From Taxillus chinensis (Eukaryota > Streptophyta > Magnoliopsida > Santalales > Loranthaceae), in contig CM042091.1 of assembly GCA_023512835.1 (NCBI GenBank), positions 7,549,079 to 7,613,078 on the forward strand: a stretch of DNA of 64,000 bases. Reading direction: 5' to 3'. Position 1 is the first letter of the stretch. Each line of letters starts with the position of its first letter. Of this stretch, positions 23,831 to 49,753 are shown one piece after another. The position numbers were made by a program, and so were the translations under genes. The notes under the pieces are model-generated. The model was given only the letters and a program-made list of their open reading frames with translations. It had not been told where the DNA came from and did no database searches.

Positions 23831-26222
23831 ATGACATCATATTTCTTCAAAAATTAAATCATTTGCAGCTATGGATGGGTTATGATGAGCTCCCAACAAC
23901 TACCATTCCAAGGAAAGGAAACCCATCCGAAGGCCAGAGAAACGAATGATAGACCGATAGGAGGGTCCTTCAAAAAGGACACCATTATATGACTCACAGT
24001 TGCAATAATATCCCTTCTTATCTTATTTTTATTTTTTAAAAAAAATCCCATTTCACAAATTTAAATTTAAATGGGACCTTGAATTCCTTCTTCCAAGTGG
24101 AATCTAAACCTCTAGACAAATGAACAAACCATGCCCATTAGTCATTATTTATCACTATCCCAACTTCATTGGGGTGAGATAGGGTACACAAATTCAGCAT
24201 TAAGTTCATCAGTCAAATAGACTCAACTCAATAAAAATATAATTCAACCCATCCCATAACCCTAATTCAAAAGCCACTTGATTGGCTATAAAATTGAAGA
24301 TTACAAATCCAATTTCATATGGTCTATTTTCAAATAATAGGCATATTTCTCCACATTAAAATTTAGGTTCGTGACTTGTAAGTGCATTCTTCATACACAC
24401 GTATATGAATCCTTCTATTATATTGAGGGAACCATTGACAACACAAATCTCACCAAACCTCAAACAAAGATCAATTACCTTCTGCAGCCCATAGTTTCAC
24501 AAGAAGAGAGTTAAGGAATCTAGTAGAAGAAAACCACATTAAGGGCATTTACCAAAGCTATGAAGCTCGGGAGATTAATTGCGTTTGAGTTTTCTATCTC
24601 CCAACCTAAAAGTCAAGCCTCCAATTTTATAACCCGTAAGGAGATCAGTACTAATCAAATAGATTTTATCCTTGCTAATGTAACAAGAGCCACATTTATA
24701 AACAAAAAAAAAATACTAGAGACAAGGAAAAACAGAAGCATGTGTGAGAACATCAACCTAGCCAAGCAGAAATTATTAAGAATTCTAATACTGATGCTGA
24801 AAAATGAACAGTATAATTTTATGAGCCTTACCAGATTCTCCGCAGGATTGGTCTACTTCCGGGAGTAGTTAAATAGCAGTGTTGATAGTCATATATCAGG
24901 GCGGTTCATACCGCTTTTTTCTAATATATATATATAAGATGGCAAGAAGAAAAATATTATTAAGAGTATACAATTGCAAGAAACAGCCATAACTCTGGAA
25001 AAAAAAAAAAGAGATGCTAAATCATAAATAAATACAGACCTACACAAAGATTCGAGTGAAGGCACCTTCACACGTATATCTACAATTGTATTATTTTCAG
25101 TTATTTTTCTAAGTTGGACAACACTGACATCTGATACAAAACCAGATTGTCATAACGCCGTCAAAATTAAAAAGAATATAACACATTAATTATAGAAAGA
25201 AATGACATGAAGGAATGTAGTATCCAAACAACAGTCATCTACTGGAAGCTAACCAAATAATGTTGCTAGAATATCTTGTCAAATGGAATTCTATTGAAAT
25301 AATTCGTCACAAAATGTCTATAGGAAATAACAAAACTGTGTTCTACTCAATGATTATATATTTTTGATTTTCAATTTTTTTATTTAAAAACAAGTAAACA
25401 TGCCCTTCAATGTTCAATTATTGTGAAAGCCAGTAAATTCTTTACCGTGACAGAATTTGAATGAAGATGAGCGATGATAACGAACTTAAAATTGAGACAA
25501 CCCCAACTTGTGTGTGACTTTTATGGTACTGATTATTAAAGCTCACATGCCATGAACAATCTTAACAAAACAAAGACCGAAATCAATAAATAAATAAATA
25601 AATAAATTGTATATTATATAAGTAATTCGTGCAAAATATCTTTCTTGCTGTTCAAAAAAAATTAATAATTCAATGAAAGTATACCAGCATGATTTACCTA
25701 CTACAGATGGCTCAATCACAAATGATTAAGGACCGACCAGCACATGTAACAAGCTTCATTGATATCAAATTTAAACATGCGGCTTTAAACTGATCCCGTA
25801 TGTATATTTTTCGTGGGCCATTAATTTGATTGGAAGCGTAAGAATGTAACCAAATTCATTTTTATTTGGGATAAAAATGACCACAGGCACGGTTTTGAAT
25901 TCACTGATAGTTGTAACAAAACAAGTAAAAATATGGATGAACACCAAAAGAGCACATTACTATGAAGCCAACAAGCCACCAATCCTCAATACAAATCGAA
26001 GCATTAGAAATATCAATCCACTAAACTCATGAGCTGTGCTTTCCATACTTCATGACGCTGTGGAATCAGCTACCACTTTAAGCATATACAATACAAAACT
26101 CTATACCAGAGGGGTAGAGAACCAAAACCAGAAAACAGTATTCCCATCCCACTCATCCCAACCAACGCTTTAAACATCTTCTGAGTTTCACGCTCTTGCG
26201 GTTGCCGTTACTGCTCCAGTTG
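23831..26222. other. Gene-poor region
   Basis: No coding exon, RNA gene or transposon was recognised. Short open frames (for example 24560-24868) have no family features. A small AAAT microsatellite lies at about 25586-25607. The right end probably holds the 3' untranslated region of the small gene at 26223-27333. Confidence 0.5.
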
Positions 26223-27333
26223 TCAGGTGGTGGTTTGGGTATTAACTTTCACCAAGCTTAGTTGTCCACCATCCTTAGTAGCTGCGGTAGCAGCTTTCGC
26301 CTCGTTGCATTGATTTATGAACTTGCTCAGCTCCTACCTCATTTAAAAAAGAAGGAATTCATCATCAAATTAACGTGTAAACAAATCAAACAAGTGATGA
26401 GTCCACAAGTTTCAACAAACTCAAGTTCCTTCAGAGATTTAAAAAAACTTCAACGGGCAACCAAAAAAAAAAGTGCCATAAATCTTATGGTAATACATCT
26501 CAAATTTGGAAAGGCCAGCTGAAAATCTTAGAAGATAACCGGTTAGCTGATTTGCAGTCTCCCGAGGTACAAGCAATAAAACACCCATACTTTTCTGGGT
26601 TTAATATGTACTTTTGCCAGCAGAGTTGGGACAACACTAATTCATTCCTACCTCTTATCAAAGTCATTGCTATCTTCAGGGCAGAACTATGGCAGGAATT
26701 GTTGTATTATGTGGTGTTTTAGTTTTCTTTAAAAGATTTAAATGCAAATTGCCGGTGACAGCCATTCATAAATTTATGATCAATTTGTAAACCGGCATCT
26801 CGGAGCACGACTCATAAACATGAGTACCAACGATTGTTTACCCTTTTATCTCTTTTTCTGTCTTTTTTAAAATTAACCCATTTTCACAACCCAAAAAAAA
26901 GTGCACTGACACTACCATTCCACCAAAAAATTGTAATACTAAGAATTGATTGTGTTTCAGCATCACTGTACAGATATTGAGACATATGGGGGGGTGCCGT
27001 GTTGTCTAGCTTCAAAACAGATTGAAACAATTAAAATTATTAAAGTTGAGACTGCTAAGGTTGCTGCGTGGTGCAAGGGAACCGAAACTTACGCGATTGA
27101 CCTCTATATCCTTCGACAACTTTGAAGGTTTAACAAATTTCTTGCCTGAGATTTACAAAACAGAAAATTTTAGAAAATTAGTCTCTTTTTGGGAAAAAAA
27201 ATCTATATAAATAATATGATGCATGCGTTTGAAGAGAGAGACCTTTGCGAATGATAGGAACCTTGCCATGGCGATTAGGAGGCAGAGATTTCTTCTTCTG
27301 GTGGCCTTTGAAGAGTTTGGCCCCTTGCGTCAT
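26223..27333 (-). CDS. Small basic conserved protein (UPF0390/DUF2462-like), three exons
   Basis: Three short exons on the minus strand: 27333-27243, 27145-27093, 26333-26223. The phases (1, then 0) close exactly to give 84 residues. The sequence opens MTQGAKLFKGHQKKKSLPPN, continues GKKFVKPSKLSKDIEVNREL, and ends in KFINQCNEAKAATAATKDGG followed by QLSLVKV. The Lys-rich N-terminus, the K-x-V-x-P-x-K core and the C-terminal GG-x-L-x-x-VK resemble the DUF2462/UPF0390 family (animal relatives were called Leydig cell tumor 10 kDa protein). Function is unknown; the basic composition suggests a nuclear or nucleolar site. Donors are GTCTCT and GTAAGT, acceptors CAG and TAG. Intron 2 is about 760 bases. 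The gene model is firmer than the family name. Confidence 0.8.
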
Positions 27334-29043
27334 CTTTGGCTTTGCTTCTCTGTTCTCTCTGTGTCTGTTCTCTGTCTGGCGACTAGGGTTTGGTTTGCTG
27401 TATGAACTTCGAGGAGGATGGTATTGGTCGGTCCTGTGTGAACTCACTAGGAAGGAGCTTCGCGGGCTGAGCTGCCCCATTTATAACGCAGTTGAGTGGG
27501 CCGGCTCGGCTCGGCTCGTACTACCCAATATTCATATCCAAACAAAAAAAAAGAAAAAAAAACCCTACGGGTGATGTAAAATAAAACTGATAAAGAGCAT
27601 ATCTCCGATTTAAATCAAATATAACTTGCTGATTACTAAAATATATTTTTTAAAAACTTATCCTTCCTTATATTCTTTTAAAATCTTGAGATGGCTCTCG
27701 CGGATCAAGGAACTGATGAGCGTGTAACTATTAAGGAGCTAGAACTTAAAAAAAATTATAAATTTATTTAAATTTATTATTATAGCTTGTGATATAACTA
27801 TTTAAATATTATATATATATTATTTTTAATTTTTTTGCATGTAATAATTATTTTTGAATACATAAAATATAAAAAAATAATAAATTTTTATTTTTATTTT
27901 TTATCATACTACTTGAAAATAATTATCACATTTTAAAAATAAAACAGAAAATAAACTAATAGAACATGTCCTAAATAATTTTATTGTCTAGTATAATTTT
28001 ACAAATAAGTGTAAAAAAATTACAAATAATAAACTTAATAAATTTAATAAATAATAAAACTAAAACATAAATGTACAGCAATTATATATACACGCGCAAT
28101 ATAATATATATTACAAAAAAATATTTATGCATTTATATCATTTATCTCATGTCAAGTCAAAAAAAATAAATATAAAATAAACATGCTCTTACTTTCCATG
28201 AGTAATAAGTTATCATGAAAATTACAAATAATTAACTTAATGAAAGCCAATACGGCCATTCTATCACTGTCACAAGTCTCATGATATTAAATTAATTAGT
28301 GTAAATAAATAATACAAATATTAAGGAATAATGCTAAGTGATAACTTTTTTTTAGTTCATAATACTTCTGAGTTTGTATTAGATGTAAGCTCTTAAAGCA
28401 GACATCTGTCTCATCAAAATGCATAAAAATATAAAAATCAATGAATATTAAAAAAAAAAAAAGCACTACATCGGTCAAATGTGTAACAAACTCAGACCCC
28501 CAACCCGCCCCGCCCCCCCACCCCCCGACCCTTCCCTCGACGGAAGCCCCCACATCCCTAACCCCGACGACCGATGTCAAACACCCCCACCCCTGACCCC
28601 AATGCCCGACGGCGAAACGCACCCCCCCCCCCCCCAAACACCGTCCTCTTCTTCATCGCCGACCGCTCCATTGCAGTAGATCCGTAATAATAATAATAAT
28701 AATATATTATTAATTTGATGAATAAAATGATTAAATTAATGTGAAAATATGATGAAGAAGACTACAAATTTATGGATAATTGGTATTTTGAAGAATTTTT
28801 GATGAGACAGATTAGCGCTCTTACCCTGGGCAACAAAACAATACCTAAGCTGACAAAAGAGCCTAGATCCATAATACGTATACAAAACAGCTAGCTAACC
28901 TGCCTCAGCTTCTAGGCTGTACAAAGGCCAGATAATGCAGCAGGCAGGAACAAGAACACGGACATGAATTTTAACAAAAAGTTTACAAAGGTGAGGCATA
29001 CAAAAACTGTCTTATGCGAATGCTTTGCTTGGTCAAACCGCAT
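27334..29043. other. Region between SMC5 and the small basic-protein gene
   Basis: The right part (about 28800-29043) should be the SMC5 3' untranslated region; the left part is the promoter and leader of the small gene. Between them lie AT-rich DNA, a C-rich stretch (28497-28635) with a run of about 15 C ending near 28635, and a TAA microsatellite (28687-28705). No gene was recognised. Confidence 0.55.
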
Positions 29044-41100
<12,057 letters not shown>

Positions 41101-41800
41101 GGACGAAGCGTCTCCGACGGACTCAAAGCTCAGAAATTGACAGCAGAGGCTTCAGCGAAACCCTGGGCGACCACTTCATTGTGGATAGGAGAAAGGGCGC
41201 CAAAATGCAGGTGTGCCTTTATTAGTGGTGGCGGCGGCTTGCGTCGCCGCAATCACTTATTTGGCACTGGCACATTAATCATACTTACATGCATGTGTTT
41301 GTGTGCGGTGGAAATGAGTTTTTATGTGGGTAAATTTGTAACTTAATTTAAAGGGCTACTTCACTCTGTGCTGCATTTATATTTTTACTCGGGAGATTAA
41401 GTGCAAAGTTTGACATTTATTGAATTATTGTATAATGTGTTTTCAATACAACTAGTAAAAAGAATTTTTATATATATGTAAAATCAACTAGTAATTTTAT
41501 ATTTTGTTTTCATGATTTTTTTAGCACTTCTATCTCACTATACTGTGTATTTTTATTAATTTATAAGTTTTTATAAATATTATGGTATTTTAAAGCAAAA
41601 CAAGTTAACGTATAGTTTCAAGTTAAAATGATAAACATTAAAATAAAAATAAAAAATGATGTGAAATAATCGTTTGTTAAGAAAATATATTTTTTGTTTC
41701 AACTTTTATAAATTTTTCAAATTGTCTAAATAAAAATATACATGTCTTTTAATCTTATTATAATGTTTTCATTAACTTTTTTAGTTAAGAATTTCTCTCT

Positions 41801-41833
<33 letters not shown>

Positions 41834-41900
41834 CGCACTAAGGCATTAAAACTAAAGTAAAAGATTTTATTTCAATGAAACAATCAATCATGAGGGTATG
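41101..41900. other. SMC5 upstream region
   Basis: About 250 bases of more balanced sequence next to the ATG are the likely promoter and leader. Beyond this the DNA is AT-rich, with a TA microsatellite at about 41813-41831. No gene was recognised. Confidence 0.5.
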
Positions 41901-42179
41901 GCAACATAAAAAAAAAAGTCATACATGAGTGCACATCAATAAAGAGTGTTCTAATAGGGAAACTAGTGCTTACGGGAAAAAAACGTTATAAGGAAATTTG
42001 TTGTTAGCCACTTATCTATGCATGTGCAGTATGGAATAAGAGTGAGTTATGGATTGTAGTTTTATGCAAATGGTATATTTGTAGTTCTTACATTCTTTCG
42101 CCAGTAATAAAAGGTAAGTTATACAACCCAATATTAAAAAAAGCGATTGTAAGCGAAAATTTGAAGATGAAGCATGGAT

Positions 42180-43340
42180 GTCAAATAAAAATGATGATCG
42201 AAAAATAAAATGTTATTGTCAATAATGAGCTACCAATTAGATTTATGCATCCAATACTAGAAAGTCTTTTTCACTGGTAAATGTTCTAAAAACTTAATGG
42301 TATAGTCAACAAACATGAAAAATATTACCTTGCCCACGTGATTATATGATTACATTTTAGCATAATACTGGTGATATGATCGCTGATACAGATATTTTAA
42401 ACTTTTGCTTGTTTATATTTTACGATCCAATTTGTTTTAAAGATGTAACATCTAATAAACAATAGGTTCAAGCAATCGATGATAACAAGAAAGAATTGAT
42501 GTTTCTTTACCACTATATAATAAACTTAATAGTGTTAAATGGCTATATAATATAAAGCACATGTTTAATAGTCAAATAGGTCGTTTAAAGGCAAAACTTG
42601 ATATGAAAGGCTATAAACAAAAGTCTAGAATTGATTCTTTTGGAGTATTTGCAATAGTTGTAATAATGAATACTATTTGAGAGATTTTAGCACTTGTAAA
42701 TGCAAAAATCAACGAAAGATCTATCAAATAGATGTGAAATCAGCTTTTTTGAATGTTTTTCTTAAGTTATGTGAAAATGAGAAAATGTAAAATAAATATA
42801 CAAATTGAAAAAGGATGTTATATGGGTTAAAAAACAAGGGAGAAAAAAAAAAAAAACAAAAACAAAGATAGAAGACATTTGAGGGAGGCAATGATTAGCT
42901 CATTTAAAATAACAAATGTAGAATTACAACAAACTAATGATTATATTTTAATTTATTAACAAAAATATACTACTAATATTTTGAAGCATCTAAAAATAAA
43001 AAAATCCAAGCTAATTTGGAGTTGCAAAAACAGGGAAATGAAGAATTAATAAATCTCACATATTTTTTAGAGTATAGTTAGCAACTTAAGGTAATTGACT
43101 TGCACAAGTCCAAATATTACTTTGATATGAGAATCATCAAAGAACCTTATTATCATGTAGCAAAATTATTTTTGTGATAGGTAAGAGGCACTATTAAGGG
43201 CAGCTTTTGAAGATAATTACATTTGACCTTTGGAGGGGGCGTTCATATGGCTACCTAAAGCTGTGATGGCATATATAAAAATTATGTAATTTAAAATACA
43301 TAGCATTATATATGTGGATGTGGACTTAGCAAAATATATG
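42180..43340 (+). mobile_element. Decayed Ty1/copia reverse-transcriptase remnant
   Basis: Around 42515-42790 the plus strand reads VKWLYNIKH, then a spacer and KAKLDMKGYKQKSRIDSFGV. After one stop it continues ILALVNAKINE and QIDVKSAFLNVFLK. These are the conserved copia RT blocks (W-V-K, LVAKGY-Q-GID, Q-DVK-AFLNG-L). Less clear downstream phrases run to about 43340. Stops are frequent and no LTR pair was found. Confidence 0.7.
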
Positions 43341-43918
43341 GCCATGTTAAACACGTTTACAGAGGGTGTGTTTTAGTTCGTGCATGAGTGTATTTCTTCA
43401 CTAGCAGCGCGAAGAAAAAAATTTAGAGTGTTGAGAGTGGAAAAAAAAACTAGCAACAGTATATTTTGTGCTCTTCATTTATTTATTTATTCTAATATTA
43501 TTCACAATTATACATATTGGTTTCAACACAACCACTGTTGCATTTCCAATCTCGATCGCTATTTGCACATGTGATTTGAATGTCCACGAATCATATAATA
43601 TTGCAGCTTCAATGTTGCGAGGTAACATCTGATCTCTTAACAAATATATCCTCTATTCACTTGCAACAAAAAGAGTTGCAATATTAATTGGGTTACAATG
43701 GTGATAGTTTAGTAATTTAATCAACTAATTAATTAGATTAAATTTCTAAATGATGTGGTAAATTATTTTTTTAATAATAAATTGTTCCGGTAAGAAAACA
43801 ATCGAGGAATCAAATTATAAATCAGCTCATATTTATTGGTAATAATCAAATAGACACTGTTTTGGTATTTATTATTATTGATAAATAATAAGTCAGAAAT
43901 AAAAAATGAAAAACAACA
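43341..43918. other. Intergenic, nothing recognised
   Basis: AT-rich sequence between the copia remnant and the tRNA gene. It may include the tail of that element, but no ends were seen. Confidence 0.5.
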
Positions 43919-43990
43919 GCGTCTGTAGTCCAACGGTTAGGATAATTGCCTTCCAAGCAATAGACCCGGGTTCGACTCCCGGCAGACGCA
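43919..43990 (+). tRNA. trnG-UCC: tRNA-Gly (anticodon UCC)
   Basis: A complete 72-base cloverleaf. The acceptor GCGTCTG pairs with CAGACGC, with A as discriminator. The D arm holds AGTCCAACGGTTAGG (A box). The anticodon arm ATTGC-CTTCCAA-GCAAT shows anticodon TCC, and the T arm CCGGGTTCGACTCCCGG holds the B box. There is no intron. A T-run at 44000-44005, shortly downstream, can serve as an RNA polymerase III terminator. All stems pair well, so it is probably functional and nuclear. Confidence 0.93.
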
Positions 43991-44147
43991 TGCTCTTTGC
44001 TTTTTTCTCTTTTTAAAACAAGAACGTTGTTCATCCACTTTCTTCCAAAATTCCAACATAACCCACATATACAAAAGCTATAGAAGGCAACAAGATTACA
44101 AGAGCACAGGCATTTAAGGAATGGTCTCCCATGTGGCTATAAAAGTT

Positions 44148-47100
44148 CTATTCAGACTTGTGAAGATTATGGAGGATATACAAAGACGCCGATGATAAGA
44201 AGATGCATACAGAATAACTTAGCAGGTCCACTCCAGTGGCTATTGTCACCGTCTTGCTCCTCTCAAACATCTTCACTAGAAGAATCATGACTATAACATG
44301 GCCTACTTTAGTCTTCAATTCATCAAGAGAGCTGATTTTCATCCATTTGGGTCTATCCTGCAAACCATCAACATTAAAATTTTCCTTCGTGAGTTTCAAA
44401 AATGTTGGCAGAGTTGATTTTCCTTTACAAGACTTGTGATTTCCTAAGGCAAATCCACAAAATGCAGCCAAAAGGCTCTGATATTTGGAGGCTGAGGTAA
44501 TTTATATTGGGCAGAGAATAAATACCACAATTTTTTATTTTATTACATGGCATATAATACACAGACAGTCTTGAAAACAAGCAATAATAAATAATATTAT
44601 TCGTAGCCCGTAGACAATACCTTTCAAAAACTCCAAAGTCTCAAGATATTAAATACTAGACTGCCCTACTCAAGACTTTAATTTTCAAGATGGGCTTGAT
44701 TAAGAAAAGTCTTTATTTCCATCCAAAAATATACATAATAGACGGCATATAATGAAACAGCATTGCATGCCAAAATAATGCAGCAATGTGGTAGGACGCA
44801 GTATCTTCACTAAACCAACTAATGTGGTAAAATGGCCCTTAATCGCATGAGAACGTATAAACTTATTTATATCCCCAGTTTTTTCCATGAAGCAACAATG
44901 TTTAAAGCATCATGTTTCATTCAAACTGCTCAATTTTCTCGAGATTCCCAAATACAATTTGTCATATAAAAATGTGCCTTGTGAAAATTTTGGTGGAGAG
45001 TAGCCATGGACTTTGTTGCAATGCAAAGCTTGGTTACCTTTAGTGCAAACATCCCAAACAAAGAAGAACCTCCGAGGGCACGATCCACACTGGGAGGCAC
45101 ATTTGGAGGTACATTGCTGATGAATAATCCATATAAACCCATTCCAAATATTAACATGACTGTTCCGGCAAGATATACATCTGCATAAAAAAAAAGCATG
45201 ACCATTGTCTTGGAGTAGGAAAATTAAGGCTCGTGGTAGGTTTTTCAATGGAATGTATATATTTTGTTGGCAATCACTAATTTTAAAAATCAGCACTCTT
45301 AAACACCAAGGAGTGGGGTAGAAAGAAGGGGGGAAGCTCCACTTTCCAGCACAAACCAAAGCTGGTATTTTCCCTCACCTGTCAATATTCTAAATTTAGA
45401 GATGCATTTTAAAATTGGAATGCTTTACCAATAGCTTCAACTAATCGTAAGACCATCTGTCCGGTATGAATCCCTTTGACACAGCTTGACCAATAAACTT
45501 TGTATGCATCAGTAATATAAACACAGCCCTGCAGAGACAACATTATTAGGACAATAGTAAACAGCCTAACTGACACACAAACAAACACACACACACACAC
45601 ATGTAGTAAAGAAATCTAGAAAATGCTTTAATTCCATCACATACAAATATATTTATATATATTCAGGTATTTATTTTTATTATACATTTGACTTGAAACC
45701 CAATATAATATCCCAGTATAGAGTTAACCACTATAACTTTGTTTTTGAAATATTAACCAATGTCAGATCCTTGGGGTTACTTATGGCTTTGTATGTTCTG
45801 GGCCATATTATTGTACATTGGGGAGTGTGGGCTGTGCGCATGAGAATATACACATGAAGTTGAACACAATCTGAAAATCAGAAAACCCTGCATATTTAGC
45901 AAGCATGAGCACATGAGATTTGTAAGAGCGTAAACTATTTGCTTGGCAAGTAATCTGGTATACAGAGAAAGTAGATGGGTGGGATTGCACAGAGTTGACA
46001 TTGTTAAATGAATGCTCACAGAATCCATAAGTAGCACAAGTTAAGCTAACTAAATACAAAAATTAAGCACTCCCATTGTTTCACCAATCATACTGCCTAG
46101 CAACAGTCCCACCTCCCAACCTTCTAGAATGCAGGAATGGGCGGAACAAATGTAGCAAAAGCCCCATATAGCATGTATCTCAACTTAGGCAAATAAACCT
46201 GAGAATGATTTCGGGCATCGTGAAGTAGTAACACGCAGATGGAATAATACTCAGTCGATGGTTGGTTTAAATTGCATCAAAAATGGTAACCCGGCATAAG
46301 CAAATGTTGATTTGCACAAATTACCTATAATGAATGAGCAGGCGCAAATAATTGTGCAAGCACAAGCAGTTGATAAGGAGCAAATATTATTTGCTAAGAA
46401 TTTAAAAAAAAAAAAACATTGCTCCCATTACTGGTAAGAAAGAAGAGTGGGTAGTCTCAACAGAAGTACATTTAGGAAGCACAATAGTGAACCAGCTAGC
46501 GAGCCTCCAACAGCCAGAAGCGCCAAGAACCGGAAGTCAAAAATTATCTGCGAGCAGAAGATAACAAAAATAAAATGCTTACAAGTACAATGATACATAA
46601 AATTACTATTTTTACAAATAAATCTTAGTTCGATTTGGAAGTAAAAATAGCAGGACTGCAAGCGATTTAACTATGAAGGGAAGTGGAAAGGCAGGTAGTT
46701 ATCCGGGTAAAACGGAATTAGACATGAAGCAGTGTTTTGGTTAAGAAAAAGCACTCTACTCTAAATCTCTAATCAATACAAGAAAAAAAAAAAAAAAGAG
46801 GCATAAAGCACGTACCTAAATAAGTAATCACTCGATGATCGACAAAATTAGATAAAACAGCATCTAAAAAAAATGTACAAGGAACCAACAAAAGACAGTA
46901 ATACAACAACAAGAGCAAGTAGAGACCCCAATTAAGTACCCTTTCGATGGACGTCTCGGCGGATTGAATAAGGCGAGCGAGTGGAGTGGATATGGGAATC
47001 GGAAGCACAGAATTGAAGTTTGGATCCGGGAGCCTTGGGGATTCAACGAAGCTTTTTGAAGGGGGTTCGGAAGGGGACGAAGAACCCGGAGACGACGAGC

Positions 47101-47245
47101 TAAGAGAGGCCAGTGGTGGTGTAGGGAAGCGCCTGCGAAACCTTGGAGGAGTGTCGGTACGTATAGGATGGCGTTGGTGGTGGGAAGGGATGGAGAGGGA
47201 CAGAGGCGATGCAGTTGCAGTGATTACTGAAGCGGCCATAGCCAT
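44148..47245 (-). CDS. UPF0114 (YqhA-like) membrane protein, predicted chloroplast
   Basis: Five minus-strand exons: 47245-46940, 46547-46470, 45528-45429, 45180-45038, 44357-44148; phases close to give 278 residues. The first about 65 residues are rich in Ser, Pro and Arg (ASVITATASPLSLSIPS..., then RFRRRFPTPPLASLSSSS), typical of a chloroplast transit peptide. The mature part has the UPF0114 plan of about four membrane segments: FRFLALLAVGGSLAGSLLCF, the loop with IHTGQMVLRLVEAIGDVYLA, GTVMLIFGMGLYGLFISNV, and HVIVMILLVKMFERS with a C-terminal hydrophobic helix. Function is not established. A second in-frame ATG (47239) is two codons downstream. GA repeats at 47272-47297 lie in the leader or promoter. 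Confidence 0.87.
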
Positions 47246-47270
47246 TTTGCACCGATCTCTGCTGCAGCCT

Positions 47271-47302
<32 letters not shown>

Positions 47303-48478
47303 CAGAGAGGGAAATATCGGGAGACTGGGTTTTTGTTTTATCAACTGAGCGTTAACAGCTAACCGCTAACGGTCACGCTTTGCCCCAAATGTATCCACGA
47401 CTGCGTGACACTCCATTGCAATTATTTTTTATTTCAAAATTTTGTGTTATCATTTTATAACTTTTATTAGAATTGAAATTTAAAATTTTAAAATAAATTA
47501 TGTTTGATAAAAGAGAATATGTTTAAAAAAATGAATTTCTTAAAAATTGGATTCAAAAAAATAATAAAAGAATAAAATACATAGGCTAGAAAATAAAATA
47601 GAAGAAATAAAAAAAATAAAATGATTTCACAAAAATTTTAAAATATTTACTTTATTGACGTCAAAATTTAAATAAAATATTATTTTATTCAAAAAACCTG
47701 GACCAAACACACAAAAATAAGAATATGATAAACAATAAATAAAAAATATATTCACAATAAAAAAAAATCGAAACACAAATTTGCAAGGTTCGATAATTTG
47801 ACTACATCAATGGAGCCACATTAATTCATTATATTTGAAAGAAAACTATAGTTTTTAACATATAATAACTTCCCTTACAAAACATTATAGTTATATGAAA
47901 AAAAATACAATGTTGAAAATGCCTTAGTAGAAGCATAAAAAATATCATTTTCACTGTAATATAAGCTATACTTCCATGTGACACAAGGAAGGCTCCATCC
48001 CAACATAATTAACACATAATTGAACTCACATAACATGTTTGATTACAGTTTTTAGCTGATCCAATCATTTCATGCTAAATTAATCCGGTTGCACGTCAAT
48101 TATGTGTATCCGATTGTACATAGATTTTTTTGGGTGAATTATGTGGAGGGCTTGATTTTTTATTTTTATTTATCACTTTATTTAATTTTTATGTTCATGT
48201 TTCACGTGAAATGATGGGTGGATTGATGACTGTTTCAACTTCACGGCTATTTCTAGCAACAGTTAAAGTTAATATGAGGTAGCTGGTTGGCGTTTAAGGT
48301 GAGAAGAGGTGGAATGGTGGTATTTTAGGAATATTTGTTGGAATACTAGAAGAATGAGAAAATTATTGTGGTAAAATAACAAGAAATTATTGTAAACAAA
48401 AATTTACATACAGTGTTTTAAAAAAATAGACAAATTTTCCGTAATCATTTTATCATTGCTCACAAAGATTTTGCTTTG

Positions 48479-48531
<53 letters not shown>

Positions 48532-49753
48532 TAGGTAAATTGTGCAAGTGTGCTTTTTCTGCTAAACATTATTTTCTTTTTAAAAACCAATCCAATGATG
48601 GGTGGGCAATTTACCTAGAATTTTCCATCCGTTTAACCCAAAGCCATACATAATGATTCCAACCCTTTTCATTTCTCTTTATCAAAAATCAACTAGCCAT
48701 ATTGTCGTAATATGGAAAAAAAACAAAACTAATGGTAAGTGATATGTTCTGTAAACAAAATTGAAGAAGAAAGAGATTGACCCTTTACGAAGTAGCTACG
48801 TCGGTAACAAACAATGGTGACTTCCATGCAGGTAGAAAATTAAAGCAATCCGTTTTATGCATCTGCAATGCGCCTTGCGAAATCTGGTGCCATCCATTTG
48901 AAAGTTCTGGACAGCAGTGGGCGCTCCAATGGTCTCAGGCAGCTTCTCTTGGTATCTGCTTCTGAGGTTTTGGCAAATTCCAAAATAAATAAAAAGAACC
49001 AAACCTCCAAAGCTCCTTGTTTTTTTTTTTTCTTAGCATTTCAGGGGCGCTACTTCAAAAAACAAACAGGTTTCATGCTTCACACGTATAGGATATATCT
49101 TTCTTGAGATGTTTTAATCATAAAAACAAACATAAACCGCCCCTTAACACCCTCCAATTGGATTGAAACAACACGCTAATGCCTCAACAGTCAGTTCCAT
49201 AATTTTATTTTTAATATATTATGAGCACAGTTGCTATATTTTGTATCGTTCAAAAACTTCCCACTACTGATGTCGTACTACTTTAAAGATGGGTACCCTA
49301 ACGTATCAAAAACGAAAAAGACATTATCTGTTAGTTAATACTTTGTAGGTTCAATAACTCTCAGCTATTACACAAAAAATAAATAGATCAGCTTCGCAAA
49401 TGTAAGCGTTGTTACGAAATAAATGATATTATTACAAACCATCCGCAGATAAATTCATTAATCCTGTAATCTAAATAAACAAGTCAAATCTCACATTCAT
49501 CTGTAATCTCAAAATCTAATGAATCATACCAATCACCCCCGAAGGGTTGTGCTGCAGAATTTACATGCACCTGAATCATGAGACCACTGCAACAACCACC
49601 TGACCAACTTCTACCCAATTCTTCCCAATAACAACCATCCTTGAATTGTTGCGGGTCCGTCTCAGATTCATCCCGATAATCACAATTTCATACAAGCTTT
49701 GGCATGAGGTAATTTCCCCCTTCAACCTATCCATACTTTCAGTACTGTATCCT
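47246..49753. other. Intergenic region between UPF0114 and NLE
   Basis: Contains the UPF0114 promoter with the GA/TC microsatellite (47272-47297), AT-rich DNA, a phrase near 47775-47815 (GCAAGGTTCGATAATTTG...) reminiscent of dispersed plant repeats, an AT microsatellite at 48485-48529, and the probable NLE 3' untranslated region on the right. No gene was recognised. Confidence 0.5.
48485..48529. repeat. AT microsatellite
   Basis: More than twenty TA units in a row within intergenic DNA. Confidence 0.95.

Noticed and set aside
24560..24868. 102-codon frame as a possible gene or element
   Set aside because: No family signature, starts without a true leader context, and the surroundings show no splice or transposon structure.
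28479..28679. Pro-rich frame in a C-rich tract
   Set aside because: Follows directly from the C-rich composition; no start context or conservation could be argued.
48777..49002. Overlapping short frames on both strands near 48.8-49.0 kb
   Set aside because: Neither resembles a known protein and no exon chain could be built around them.
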